Shown: in pieces, positions 7,438-16,733 of the stretch
Layout: the number at the start of each line of letters is the position of its first letter
Numbering within the stretch: position 1 is the first letter of the stretch
Assembly: GCA_902787095.1 (NCBI GenBank)
Contig: CADAFC010000028.1
Coordinates: forward strand, 1 to 33,759
Reading direction: 5' to 3'
Source: an uncultured Bacteroidia bacterium
GTDB lineage: Bacteria; Bacteroidota; Bacteroidia; Bacteroidales; F082
Length of the DNA stretch: 33,759 bases
Translations under genes and position numbers: made by a program
Notes under the pieces: model-generated
Told to the model about the DNA's origin: nothing
What the model saw: the letters and a program-made list of their open reading frames with translations, nothing else
Databases searched by the model: none

Positions 7438-10400
7438 ATGCAGAACAAAGGAGTTATTAAGCTTTTAGCACTCTTGCTGGCACTCTTCACAGTGTATCAG
7501 TTGTCATTCACGTTCGTGACAAGGCACTATGAGAATAAGGCCAAAGAGTATGCCGAGAGCCCAAAGAATGCCGAATTAGCCCGACAGATGGCTAATGACA
7601 ATGAGGAAGCGTACAATTATTTTCTTGACTCGATCAAGATGGCGCAGGAGACTTACTATCTCGACTCACTCGGAACAGTTAAGATTTACATGTGGCAGGA
7701 TTACCGCAAGTGCAAGGAGCAGGAGTTGAATCTCGGCCTTGACCTGAAGGGCGGTATGAACGTCATGATGGAGATTTCGGTGGCTGACATTATCTATGCC
7801 CTTTCAGGAAACAGCGATGATCCTACATTCAGAGAGGCCATGCACCAGGCTGAGGAGCAGCACCTCAACAGCCAGAAAGATTTCGTCGACCTCTTCGGTG
7901 AAGCTTACGAGAAGCTTGACCCGAACGCACGTCTCGCCCCAATCTTCCTGTATGAGTTCAAGGACAAAATCACGGTCAATTCGACAAACGACGAGGTGTT
8001 GAAGGTCATCAAAGACGAGACAACCCTCGCTATCGACCGTTCATATCAGATTTTGAGAACCCGTATCGACCGTTTCGGTGTGGCACAGCCTAACATCCAG
8101 AAGCTTGAGAACTCAGGACGTATCCTCGTCGAGCTCCCAGGTATCAAGGATCCTAAGCGTGTCCGCAAGCTGTTGCAGGGAACAGCCCAGCTCGAGTTCT
8201 GGGAGACATACAACTTCAACGAGATTGCACAGTACTTCACAGAAGCCAACGAGATTCTCGTTAAGAACGCACAGGCTGAGCAGGCTGAAGCCGCTGAGAC
8301 TGAGAAAGTTACAGAAGGCAGCGATGTCGCTCTTCTCGACCAGATGGCTGCTGACGACTCTATCAAGAAAGCACAGGAGCAGGCTAAAATCGTCACTTTC
8401 GGAAACTACATGTTTTTCTCAGTCAATGAGAATGGTGTTCCGTTCCAGACAGCCCGCGTCGGTATGGTTGCTGTGAAAGATACAGCCAACGTCAACAGAC
8501 TGTTGAAGCTCACATCGTCAGTGTTCCCACGCAACCTCAAGTTCGCTTGGAGCGTGAAGCCTAACAAGAGCTCACAGGGTGGTGTCGAACTCCTCGACCT
8601 CGTTGCTCTCAAAGCTAACCGCGAGAACAAATGCTCACTCGGTGGCGAAGTCGTCACAGAGGCACGTCAGGACTACGACCAGAACGGCCGCGTCGAAGTG
8701 TCGATCCAGATGAACGCCGACGGTGCAAGAGAGTGGAAACGTCTCACCGGCGACAACATCGGTCGTCAGATCGCCATCGTGCTTGACAACTACGTTTATT
8801 CATACCCTGTCGTCAACGACGAGATCGGGGGCGGTCGCTCACAGATCTCTGGTGGTGACATGACAGTGGAAGAGGCACAGGACTTGGCCAACATCCTGAA
8901 AGCCGGTAAGTTGCCTGCACCAGCAAGAATCCTCGAAGAGAACGTCGTGGGTCCTTCACTCGGTCAGGAAGCTATCACATCAGGCTTCTGGTCATTCATC
9001 ATCGCATTCTGCCTCGTGCTCATCTACATGATATTCTTCTACAGCAAGGCAGGTGTCGCAGCCGACATCGCATTGATTGTCAACATCGTATTCTTCTTTG
9101 GTGTCATCGCATCATTCGGAACAGTGTTGACTCTGCCAGGTATCGCTGGTATCGTGCTTACCTTGGGTATGGCTGTCGACTCTAACGTTATCATCTTCGA
9201 GCGTATCAAGGAAGAAATCGCGGCAGGTAAAGGCATCCGCCTCGCCGTCGCCGACGGTTTCAAAGCAGCTTACTCAGCTATCCTCGACGGTCAGATCACT
9301 ACCTTCCTCACAGGTTTCATCCTCTTCGAGTTCGGTACAGGTCCTGTCCAAGGCTTCGCAACAACATTGATGATCGGTATCTGCACATCATTGTTCACTT
9401 CAATCTTCATCACACGTCTCATCCTTGAGCGCTGGCTCGACAAGAATAAAGAGATTGCGTTCTCAACCAATATGACACGCAACTTCTTGAAGAACACACA
9501 CTTCGACTTCATCAAGTTCGGTAAGACAGCTTTCATCATCGGTGCTATCATGATTGTCATCAGCATCGGTTCATGGCTGACACTCGGTCTCAACCTCGGT
9601 ATCGACTTCCAGGGCGGACGTAACTACGTGGTTCGTTTCGACAAAGAAGTGACAGATGTCCAGGTTCGTGAGGCTCTTGCCACAATCGATGAGTTCAAAG
9701 ACGATGTCCAAGTCAAGACATACGGCACCAACCACCGTCAGGTGAAGATCACCACCAAGTATAAGATCAAATCAAACGATCCAGAGGTTGACGCCGAGAT
9801 CCAGGGCTTGCTCTACAACGGTTTGAAGCAGTTCTACACCAAGGGTATGACCTACGACCAGTTCACATCTGACAGCGACAAGAGCGATATGATGTTCGGC
9901 ATCATGTCATCACAGAAGGTCGGTCCTACTATCGCCGACGACGTGACACGTAAGGCTATCATCGCCGTCATCATCTCATTGTTCGTAATCTTTGCTTACA
10001 TCGCAATACGTTTCAAGAGATGGCAGTATGGTGTGTCGTCAATCATCGCATTGGCACACGATACCATCATCGTGATTGGTATGTACTCGTTGCTCTACAG
10101 CGTCATGCCATTCTCAATGGAGGTTGACCAGACATTCATCGCCGCAGTGTTGACCATCATCGGTTACTCAATCAACAACACAGTGGTTATCTTCGACCGT
10201 ATCCGTGAGAACGTGAACCTCTATCCAAAGAGAAGCTGGTACGACAGAATCAACGACGGTGTCAACAGCACATTGCTCCGTTCGGTGAACACATCGGGTT
10301 CAACATTGGTTGTGTTGCTCGCCATCTTCATCTTCGGTGGTGAGACCATCCGCGGCTTCGTGTTCGCTCTGTTGGTCGGTATCCTCGCTGGTACATTCTC

Positions 10401-10497
10401 ATCACTGTTCATCGCATCACCTATGGCTTACATCCTCTTCAAAGGCAAGAAGGAAGATGCCAAGATGATTGAGACAGCTGACAAGAAAAGAAAATAG
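7438..10497 (+). CDS. secDF: SecDF fused protein-export membrane protein
   Basis: At 1019 residues this is the fused SecD-SecF form usual in Bacteroidetes. An N-terminal helix (7-28) is followed by the periplasmic SecD region with LGLDLKGGMNVMMEI (about 99-113). The SecD membrane domain (about 512-680) contains GIAGIVLTLGMAVDSNVIIFERIKEE. The SecF half begins near residue 690 with GLNLGIDFQGGRNYVVRF and ends with its own membrane domain (ALIVGILAGTFSS-like helices). It uses the proton gradient to pull preproteins out of SecYEG on the periplasmic side. The periplasmic SecD loop has an Ala/Glu-rich insert near 278-300 (AQAEQAEAAETEKVTEG). It has its own promoter and a strong terminator, so it is likely monocistronic. 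Confidence 0.97.
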   Translation: MQNKGVIKLLALLLALFTVYQLSFTFVTRHYENKAKEYAESPKNAELARQMANDNEEAYNYFLDSIKMAQETYYLDSLGTVKIYMWQDYRKCKEQELNLGLDLKGGMNVMMEISVADIIYALSGNSDDPTFREAMHQAEEQHLNSQKDFVDLFGEAYEKLDPNARLAPIFLYEFKDKITVNSTNDEVLKVIKDETTLAIDRSYQILRTRIDRFGVAQPNIQKLENSGRILVELPGIKDPKRVRKLLQGTAQLEFWETYNFNEIAQYFTEANEILVKNAQAEQAEAAETEKVTEGSDVALLDQMAADDSIKKAQEQAKIVTFGNYMFFSVNENGVPFQTARVGMVAVKDTANVNRLLKLTSSVFPRNLKFAWSVKPNKSSQGGVELLDLVALKANRENKCSLGGEVVTEARQDYDQNGRVEVSIQMNADGAREWKRLTGDNIGRQIAIVLDNYVYSYPVVNDEIGGGRSQISGGDMTVEEAQDLANILKAGKLPAPARILEENVVGPSLGQEAITSGFWSFIIAFCLVLIYMIFFYSKAGVAADIALIVNIVFFFGVIASFGTVLTLPGIAGIVLTLGMAVDSNVIIFERIKEEIAAGKGIRLAVADGFKAAYSAILDGQITTFLTGFILFEFGTGPVQGFATTLMIGICTSLFTSIFITRLILERWLDKNKEIAFSTNMTRNFLKNTHFDFIKFGKTAFIIGAIMIVISIGSWLTLGLNLGIDFQGGRNYVVRFDKEVTDVQVREALATIDEFKDDVQVKTYGTNHRQVKITTKYKIKSNDPEVDAEIQGLLYNGLKQFYTKGMTYDQFTSDSDKSDMMFGIMSSQKVGPTIADDVTRKAIIAVIISLFVIFAYIAIRFKRWQYGVSSIIALAHDTIIVIGMYSLLYSVMPFSMEVDQTFIAAVLTIIGYSINNTVVIFDRIRENVNLYPKRSWYDRINDGVNSTLLRSVNTSGSTLVVLLAIFIFGGETIRGFVFALLVGILAGTFSSLFIASPMAYILFKGKKEDAKMIETADKKRK

Positions 10498-10514
10498 GTA
10501 TTGACACATAATTG

Positions 10515-10555
10515 ATGTAGAGACGCGCCATGGCACGTCTCTACATTTTTTTTGT
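10515..10555 (+). terminator. Rho-independent terminator after secDF
   Basis: Arms ATGTAGAGACGCGCCA (10515-10530) and TGGCACGTCTCTACAT (10531-10546) pair over 16 bases with a single C/A position (A-C on this strand, G-U on the other), followed by a run of nine T. The GTAGAGACG...CGTCTCTAC palindrome is one I recall as a recurrent dispersed repeat used as a terminator in Bacteroidetes. Confidence 0.85.
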
Positions 10556-10585
10556 AAAAAACGTCCTTGTTATACAATGATTTTG

Positions 10586-10593
10586 TATCTTTG
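10586..10593 (+). promoter_or_regulatory. -7 box for the OmpA/PD40 lipoprotein gene
   Basis: TATCTTTG matches TAnnTTTG exactly, 26 bases before the ATG at 10620. The -33 box is less clear: a TTG at 10567-10569 is 16 bases upstream, shorter than usual. Confidence 0.65.
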
Positions 10594-10619
10594 TAGTTTA
10601 TATTGAAAAGGATAATTCT

Positions 10620-13079
10620 ATGTCGAAAAAACTGTTATTCATATTATTCGCAATACTACTCGGATGTGCGCAACCTCTTGAGGCTCAACGTCGTAACCCT
10701 GCCAAGAGTGCTGATGTGGCATTCGAGCGAGGACAGTACAGCCTGGCCATCGAGCGTTACAAGAAAGCCGTGAAGAAGATGAAAAAGAAGAAATACGAGG
10801 ATGAGCGCACACGTGTGTACTACCAGCTCGCCGAGTGTTTCCGTCTCACCGAGAACGCCAAGCAGGCCGCCACATATTACAAAAGGGTTGGAAAGACCGA
10901 GTTCCCGAAAGGAGAGCCTGTGTTTTACCTTCATTACGGCGACGTGCTGAAACGTAACCAGAAATACGACGAGGCACTTGAGTGTTATAACACATATACC
11001 GAGCTTGTGCCCGACGACCCTCGCGGACAACGGGCTGCCGACGACATAGCGAAGATACAGGAATGGCTTGAATATCCTTCAAAATATGAGGTTACAAGGG
11101 TGAAGGCATTGAATTCAAAGGCATCGGACTTCGGTGCGGCTTGGATTACGAGCGGTTTCAACGACATCATTTTCTGTTCCACACGTGAAGGCGGCGTGGC
11201 AAAAGAGAAAGACGCCATCACAGGACAGCATTTCGCGGACTTCTACGCATCACGACAAGATAAAAAAGGCAATTGGGACAAGCCCGAGCTCGTCGATGAG
11301 GAAGGCGGCATCAACACCAAAGGCAGCGAAGGCACTCCTTTCTTCACCAAGACGTTCTCCGACGTGTATTTCACACGCTGTCCGAACGACAAGAAACGTC
11401 AGTCGGGCTGCCAGATCATGAAGTCGAGACGTACCGGGACAACGTTTGCTGAGGCCACCGTGGTCGAGATAGCAGGCGTCGACTCGCTGGACATCGTAGG
11501 CCACCCCACCCTCACATCGGACGAGAGCATCATGTATTTCGCCGCTGACCGCAAAGGCGGCTTCGGAGGCAAGGATATCTGGGTAACTATCAAGGGAGAA
11601 GACGGCAATTTCGGTCGCCCGTACAACCTCGGAGAGGTCATCAACACTGCTGGCGACGAGATGTTCCCGTTCCTGCGCAACGACACCACACTCTACTTCT
11701 CATCCGACGGACACGGCGGCATGGGAGGACTCGACATCTTCGTGACGACAATCGACACTGCAGGCTACTGGACGGAGCCAGAGAACTTGAAATCACCAAT
11801 AAACTCTATTGGAAACGACTTCAGCATCATGTTCCATCCCGATGAGGAACGTGGCTTCTTCGCATCAAACCGCGACAGCCGTAACGGTCAGGACGACGAC
11901 ATCTATTACTTCATGGAGCCGCCAATACTGTTCACCGTCAACGGAACGATAAAAAACAGAAACAGCCTTCAGTTTGTGGGCGGTGCCAATGTCAGCATCG
12001 CGGGCACCGACGGCACCAGAGCCACCACATTGTCGAGCGACAAGGGAGCGTTCCAGTTTAACGAAGGCGTAGTGAATCTCAACAACATATACGTGCTCAC
12101 CATCGAAAAGAACAACTATTTCACGATGACCGACACCATCAGCACCGTGGGACTGGAGTTCAGCCGTGACTTCACGCCAAATTACGAGATAGAGATGATA
12201 CCTACAGGCACCGTCGTCCTTCCGGAGATTCAGTACGAACTGGGCAAATGGGATCTCCTGCCACAGTTTGAGGACTCGTTGCAAGGATTGATAGAGATTT
12301 TGCAGGTCAACCAGAATATCACCATCGAATTAGGCTCACATACTGATAACCGTGGCTCGGAGGCAAGCAATGACATTTTGTCACAAAAACGTGCCCAGTC
12401 GGTGTGCGACTACTTGATAATCAGAGGTATAGACCCGTTGCGACTCACCGCCAAAGGTTATGGCGAAAGAGTACCGAGGACGCTCAACAAAGACTTCGTT
12501 TACAAAGGATATACCTTTAAAGAAGGCACAAAGCTTACCGAGACATACATCAACGGGCTCACATCGGAGGATTTGAAAGAATACGCTCATCAGCTGAACC
12601 GTAGGACGGAATTCAAGGTGTTGAGCCGCGACTACAAGCCTCGTGAAGACATAAGCGACGACCAGATGGCAAACATCAAGGTGAACCCTGACGACAACAA
12701 GGTGCCGTTTGCACAAGACAAGACAGGCTTGTTCTCGTTTAAGACCTACGTCAACGCATACACCGAATACGTGACATACGACAGAGACTCAGAGTTCAGC
12801 GTCTCACAAAGCAAAGTCATGCAGATGCTCAACGACGGTGTCATCGACAAGAACGATTTCGTTGGCGACAACATCGACAGAATCATCACAGCAGGTGCTG
12901 TCAAAGACCGCAGCACATTTATTATCAAAGAGATGCGCATCGCCGACAGGACTGTGGAGAACATCGAAGTGACCGTGGTCAACAGTCTCAGATATGACTG
13001 GGTGATCGGACAGCAAGACCTGAAGAAATTCGGTAATTTTGAATTTAACACCGACGAACTTAAATTGATTTTCAAATAA
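10620..13079 (+). CDS. TPR - PD40 propeller - OmpA_C envelope lipoprotein (PorE-like) with C-terminal retropepsin-like domain
   Basis: An 819-residue envelope protein. The N terminus is a signal peptide with a possible lipobox (ILLGC, Cys16). Then come TPR-like helices (about 31-150), a PD40/WD40-like propeller (about 165-435, with HPTLTSDESIMYFAADRKGGFGG and FLRNDTTLYFSSDGHGGMGG repeats), a carboxypeptidase-regulatory-like beta domain (about 436-530), and an OmpA_C peptidoglycan-binding domain (about 537-670, ELGSHTDNRGSEASNDILSQ). This order matches PorE of the type IX secretion system, but similar Pal-like proteins are common in the phylum, so the PorE role is inference. Residues 705-819 are an extra domain resembling clan AA aspartic proteases (VIGQQDLKKFGNFEF near the end) with DRD where DTG is expected. 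The stop overlaps the purM start (TAATG). Confidence 0.85.
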   Translation: MSKKLLFILFAILLGCAQPLEAQRRNPAKSADVAFERGQYSLAIERYKKAVKKMKKKKYEDERTRVYYQLAECFRLTENAKQAATYYKRVGKTEFPKGEPVFYLHYGDVLKRNQKYDEALECYNTYTELVPDDPRGQRAADDIAKIQEWLEYPSKYEVTRVKALNSKASDFGAAWITSGFNDIIFCSTREGGVAKEKDAITGQHFADFYASRQDKKGNWDKPELVDEEGGINTKGSEGTPFFTKTFSDVYFTRCPNDKKRQSGCQIMKSRRTGTTFAEATVVEIAGVDSLDIVGHPTLTSDESIMYFAADRKGGFGGKDIWVTIKGEDGNFGRPYNLGEVINTAGDEMFPFLRNDTTLYFSSDGHGGMGGLDIFVTTIDTAGYWTEPENLKSPINSIGNDFSIMFHPDEERGFFASNRDSRNGQDDDIYYFMEPPILFTVNGTIKNRNSLQFVGGANVSIAGTDGTRATTLSSDKGAFQFNEGVVNLNNIYVLTIEKNNYFTMTDTISTVGLEFSRDFTPNYEIEMIPTGTVVLPEIQYELGKWDLLPQFEDSLQGLIEILQVNQNITIELGSHTDNRGSEASNDILSQKRAQSVCDYLIIRGIDPLRLTAKGYGERVPRTLNKDFVYKGYTFKEGTKLTETYINGLTSEDLKEYAHQLNRRTEFKVLSRDYKPREDISDDQMANIKVNPDDNKVPFAQDKTGLFSFKTYVNAYTEYVTYDRDSEFSVSQSKVMQMLNDGVIDKNDFVGDNIDRIITAGAVKDRSTFIIKEMRIADRTVENIEVTVVNSLRYDWVIGQQDLKKFGNFEFNTDELKLIFK

Positions 13080-14245
13080 TGCCAGTAGAAAAACGTTATC
13101 AGCTGCGCGGCGTTTCAGCCGAGAAGGAAGACATCCACAACGCCATCAAGAATCTTGACAAAGGCTTGTATCCCAATGCTTTCTGCAAGATAATCCCTGA
13201 TATTTTGGGAGGTGACGACGATTATTGCAACATCATGCATGCCGACGGAGCAGGCACAAAGTCGTCGTTGGCATACCTATATTGGAAAGAGACCGGCGAC
13301 CTCTCAGTGTGGGCAGGCATCGCCCAGGACGCTGTGGTGATGAACACTGACGACCTGATGTGCGTGGGAGCCACCGACAAGATGCTCCTCTCCTCCACCA
13401 TCGGACGTAACAAGAACCTCATCCCTGGCGAGGTGATCTCAGCAATCATCAACGGCACTGAGGATTTCCTTGCGAAGCTGCGTTCTCTTGGCGTTGGCAT
13501 CCACCTCACTGGCGGCGAGACCGCAGACGTGGGCGACCTCGTAAGAACCGTCATCGTCGACAGCACCGTCACCACACGTATGAAACGCTCGGATGTGATT
13601 GAAAATAATATACAACCAGGCGATGTCATCGTGGGTTTCGCATCATACGGACAGGCGACTTACGAAGACAAATATAACGGCGGCATGGGCTCCAATGGCC
13701 TGACTTCAGCACGCCACGACGTCTTGGGACATTATCTGGCAGACAAATACAAAGAGAGCTACGACCACTCGATTCCTGAGGAACTGGTATACTCTGGAAA
13801 TCACACTCTTACAGAGCCGACGAAGGTCCCTGGAGTGGATGTCGGAAAGCTCGTCCTCGCCCCTACCCGCACCTATCTGCCGATGATGGTGCCGATTCTG
13901 GACAATTTGAGAGGAAAAATCAACGGTATCATCCATTGCAGCGGCGGCGCACAGACCAAGGTGACACATTTCATCGATAAGTTACACATTATCAAGGACA
14001 ACATGATAGAGCTGCCACCATTGTTCGAGATGATTCAGGAGTCGTCGGGCACCGACTGGCAGGAGATGTACAAGGTGTTTAACATGGGCTCGCGTCTTGA
14101 GATATATACCGACGAGAAATCGGCAGACGAGATGATAAAGATTGCCAACTCATTCAATATCAAGGCACAAATCATCGGTCACGTCGAGAAATCTGACAGG
14201 AAACAGCTCACAATAAAGAGTAAATACGGAATTTTTGAATACTAA
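13079..14245 (+). CDS. purM: Phosphoribosylformylglycinamidine cyclo-ligase (AIR synthase)
   Basis: A 388-residue PurM of the Bacteroidetes type. The ATP-binding N-terminal half has HADGAGTKSSLAYLYWKETGD, the conserved IAQDAVVMNTDDLMCVGA, and GGETADVGDLVRT; the C-terminal half has the VGFASYGQ and MGSNGLTSARHD stretches. It closes formylglycinamidine ribonucleotide to 5-aminoimidazole ribonucleotide, step five of de novo purine synthesis, in the cytoplasm. It starts inside the stop codon of the lipoprotein gene and ends inside the start of prfA (TAATG both times), so translation of the three is probably coupled. Confidence 0.96.
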   Translation: MPVEKRYQLRGVSAEKEDIHNAIKNLDKGLYPNAFCKIIPDILGGDDDYCNIMHADGAGTKSSLAYLYWKETGDLSVWAGIAQDAVVMNTDDLMCVGATDKMLLSSTIGRNKNLIPGEVISAIINGTEDFLAKLRSLGVGIHLTGGETADVGDLVRTVIVDSTVTTRMKRSDVIENNIQPGDVIVGFASYGQATYEDKYNGGMGSNGLTSARHDVLGHYLADKYKESYDHSIPEELVYSGNHTLTEPTKVPGVDVGKLVLAPTRTYLPMMVPILDNLRGKINGIIHCSGGAQTKVTHFIDKLHIIKDNMIELPPLFEMIQESSGTDWQEMYKVFNMGSRLEIYTDEKSADEMIKIANSFNIKAQIIGHVEKSDRKQLTIKSKYGIFEY

Positions 14246-15327
14246 TGGAAATAATTGACAAATTAGAAGCTATTAAAGAACGCTGGGAAGGATTACGCGA
14301 GCAGCTCAACGACCCTGAGCTGATGAACGACATGAAGCGTTACGTCAAGGTAAACAAGGACTACAAAGACCTTGAACCGGTTATTGAGGCGTTCAACCAA
14401 TACAAGACATATCTCGCAAACATCAGCGAAGCCAAGGAATTGCTGAAGACCGAGAAAGACGAGGATATGCGTCAGATGGCACAGGAAGAACTCGACGAGG
14501 CTACTGAGAAAGTGGCAAAACTCGAGGAAGACATCCGCTTGATGCTCATCCCTAAGGACCCTACCGACGGCAAGAACGCCGTGATGGAGATCCGTGCAGG
14601 CACTGGCGGCGACGAGGCTGCCATCTTCGCAGGCGACCTCTACAGAATGTATCTCAAGTTCTGCGAGGCGAAAAACTGGAAAGTGGAGACCGTCGATGCC
14701 AACGAAGGCACTGCCGGCGGCTTCAAGGAGATAGTGTTCAACGTCATCGGCGACGGAGCCTATGGAATCCTGAAGTTCGAGTCTGGAGTGCATCGTGTGC
14801 AGCGTGTGCCGAAGACCGAGACACAGGGACGTATCCACACTTCGGCGGCATCAGTGGTGGTGCTTCCGGAAGCTGAGGAATTCGATGTGGAGCTTCTCGA
14901 CAAAGATATCAAGAAAGAGGTCTACTGCGCAGCATCAGGACCTGGCGGACAATGCGTGAACACGACATATTCAGCCGTGCGCCTCACCCACATCCCTACA
15001 GGCGTGGTGGTGAGCTGCATCGACGAACGCTCACAAGCCAAAAATATGGCGAAGGCCATGAAAATCCTGAGAACACGTATCTACGAGGCGGAATACAACA
15101 AATACATGGAGGAAGTCTGCTCGAAACGTAAGACCATGGTGTCGACAGGCGACCGCTCAGCAAAGATACGCACATACAACTATCCGCAAGGTCGCGTCAC
15201 CGACCACCGCATCGGATACACAGTGTATAACCTTACCGCTGTCATGGACGGCGACTTGACATCATTCATCGAGAACCTGCAGATGGCGGAAAATGCTGAA
15301 AGACTGAAAGAAGGACTTGAAGAATAA
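14245..15327 (+). CDS. prfA: Peptide chain release factor 1
   Basis: A 360-residue class I release factor. The GGQ motif that triggers peptidyl-tRNA hydrolysis is at 234-236 (SGPGGQCVNTTYSAVRLTH), and the stop-codon reading tripeptide has the RF1 form PxT (PKT at 189-191 in RVPKTETQGRIHTS), so it reads UAA and UAG, not UGA. The N-terminal coiled-coil domain spans about 1-105. Its start overlaps the purM stop. It is followed by a 163-base spacer filled by a repeat element before pyrF. Confidence 0.97.
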   Translation: MEIIDKLEAIKERWEGLREQLNDPELMNDMKRYVKVNKDYKDLEPVIEAFNQYKTYLANISEAKELLKTEKDEDMRQMAQEELDEATEKVAKLEEDIRLMLIPKDPTDGKNAVMEIRAGTGGDEAAIFAGDLYRMYLKFCEAKNWKVETVDANEGTAGGFKEIVFNVIGDGAYGILKFESGVHRVQRVPKTETQGRIHTSAASVVVLPEAEEFDVELLDKDIKKEVYCAASGPGGQCVNTTYSAVRLTHIPTGVVVSCIDERSQAKNMAKAMKILRTRIYEAEYNKYMEEVCSKRKTMVSTGDRSAKIRTYNYPQGRVTDHRIGYTVYNLTAVMDGDLTSFIENLQMAENAERLKEGLEE

Positions 15328-15336
15328 CATACAACA

Positions 15337-15475
15337 CGTCATATCGACCGACCGCAGGGAGTGTAGATATCACCGCCTTCTGAATGATTCTGCAAACTTC
15401 AAATGCCGGTGATTTATTCAAATGCATTCTAAAAAAAGGATTTCTCGACTTCACTTCGTTACGCTCGAAATGACG
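15337..15475 (-). repeat. Inverted-end intergenic repeat, copy A
   Basis: The 139-base element starts CGTCATATCGA and ends TCGAAATGACG, so its ends are inverted with one mismatch. Read on the - strand it follows copy B at 27312-27424 block by block: the CGTCATTTCGAGCG start, CGAAGTCGAGAAAT, CACCGGCAT, a GTTTGC...GA core, GGCGGTGAT, and the closing TCGATATGACG. Copy A carries an extra block of about 25 bases after GAGAAAT. No open reading frame inside. It fills the prfA-pyrF spacer. Confidence 0.75.
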
Positions 15476-15490
15476 ACAATAATATGAATT

Positions 15491-16318
15491 ATGAATAAAC
15501 AGCAAATAATAAACCAGATTAAAGCGAAGAAATCGTTTCTTTGTGTGGGTCTTGACACCGACATCAAGAAGATTCCGCAGCATCTGCTGAATGAAGACGA
15601 CCCTGTCTTCGCATTCAACAAATCCATCATCGACGCCACAGCGGAATATGCCGTTGCTTACAAGCCAAACACCGCATTCTATGAGGTCTACGGCGCAAAA
15701 GGCTGGGCAAGTCTTGAAAAGACAATCAATTACATAAAGGAAAAGCATCCTGAGATCTTCGTCATTGCTGACGCCAAACGTGGTGACATCGGAAACACAT
15801 CAGCAAACTATGCGAGAGCTTTCTTCGAGACATTGAAAGCCGACGCCCTCACCGTGGCGCCTTACATGGGTGTCGACTCGGTGGAGCCTTTCCTCGGTTT
15901 TGAGGACAAATGGGTGGTGTTGCTGGCCTTGACATCGAACAAAGGCTCGAAAGACTTCCAATATCTCAACGCCGAAGGCAAAGAGTTGTACAAAAACGTT
16001 CTGATGAAGTCACAGGAATGGGCTGACGACAACAAGATGATGTACGTGGTCGGCGCGACACATCCTGAAGAGCTCGGCGAGATCCGTAAGATGTTGCCCA
16101 ACCATTTCTTCCTGGTGCCTGGCGTTGGCGCACAAGGCGGTGATTTACAAGCAGTTGCAAGACACGGCCTCAACGGCCAAATCGGACTGTTGGTAAACTC
16201 GTCAAGAGGAATAATATATGCTTCAAACGGCGAAGACTTCGCTGAGAAAGCAGCTGGAGAAGCCAAGAAGCTGCAACAGCAAATGGAAGAGCTGTTAAAG
16301 GCTGACAACCTGATTTAA
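15491..16318 (+). CDS. pyrF: Orotidine 5'-phosphate decarboxylase (type 2)
   Basis: A 275-residue PyrF of the longer bacterial type 2 subfamily. The catalytic Asp-Lys-Asp array is in [18 protein letters not shown] (D94, K96, D99), with [12 protein letters not shown] at the N terminus and the phosphate-binding [12 protein letters not shown] near the C terminus. It converts OMP to UMP, the last step of de novo pyrimidine synthesis. The purM-prfA-pyrF order is one I recall from other Bacteroidales. Its TAA overlaps the stop of the convergent thioesterase gene by 4 bases, leaving no room for a terminator. Confidence 0.96.
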   Translation: MNKQQIINQIKAKKSFLCVGLDTDIKKIPQHLLNEDDPVFAFNKSIIDATAEYAVAYKPNTAFYEVYGAKGWASLEKTINYIKEKHPEIFVIADAKRGDIGNTSANYARAFFETLKADALTVAPYMGVDSVEPFLGFEDKWVVLLALTSNKGSKDFQYLNAEGKELYKNVLMKSQEWADDNKMMYVVGATHPEELGEIRKMLPNHFFLVPGVGAQGGDLQAVARHGLNGQIGLLVNSSRGIIYASNGEDFAEKAAGEAKKLQQQMEELLKADNLI

Positions 16319-16710
16319 AAGGCGAAGCCGAGCATGAAACGGTGGTCTTCGGGAATCTCCTTAGGCATGTTTTTCTCTCGGTCGATGCAGACAATAACGC
16401 TGTGACAAACGGTAAGAATGTCGTTTGTCACAGCGTTTTTCAGGTATTGACGCATCTTAAAACTGGTATGTCCCTTGTCGTAAACCTCTGTCTCGCACAC
16501 TATCTCGTCGTGGATGCGTACAGGGAGCTTGAAGTCGAGCTCGACATGCACGAGAACGTATTCAAACGTCAACCAATTAATTGCTTGATTGAAGATATGC
16601 TCGAAAAACTTTGAGCGGCCGTAGTCAAACAAGTTGCATTGTGCCCCATTGTTGACATGGTCGAACGGGTCGAGGTCGCTCATGCGGATTTGTATCGGAC
16701 AAGAGAACAT
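16315..16710 (-). CDS. Acyl-CoA thioesterase-like protein (4HBT hotdog fold)
   Basis: The 131-residue product has the 4-hydroxybenzoyl-CoA thioesterase motif [13 protein letters not shown] (12-24), with Asp17 at the usual catalytic position, and ends after a single hotdog domain. Family members hydrolyse acyl-CoA or acyl-ACP thioesters in the cytoplasm; the chain length here cannot be read. It lies 23 bases downstream of the T9SS-sorted protein gene on the same strand and could be read from the same transcript. The gene converges on pyrF with a 4-base overlap. Confidence 0.85.
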   Translation of the reverse strand: MFSCPIQIRMSDLDPFDHVNNGAQCNLFDYGRSKFFEHIFNQAINWLTFEYVLVHVELDFKLPVRIHDEIVCETEVYDKGHTSFKMRQYLKNAVTNDILTVCHSVIVCIDREKNMPKEIPEDHRFMLGFAF

Positions 16711-16733
16711 AAACCGTTATAAATCAATATTTA

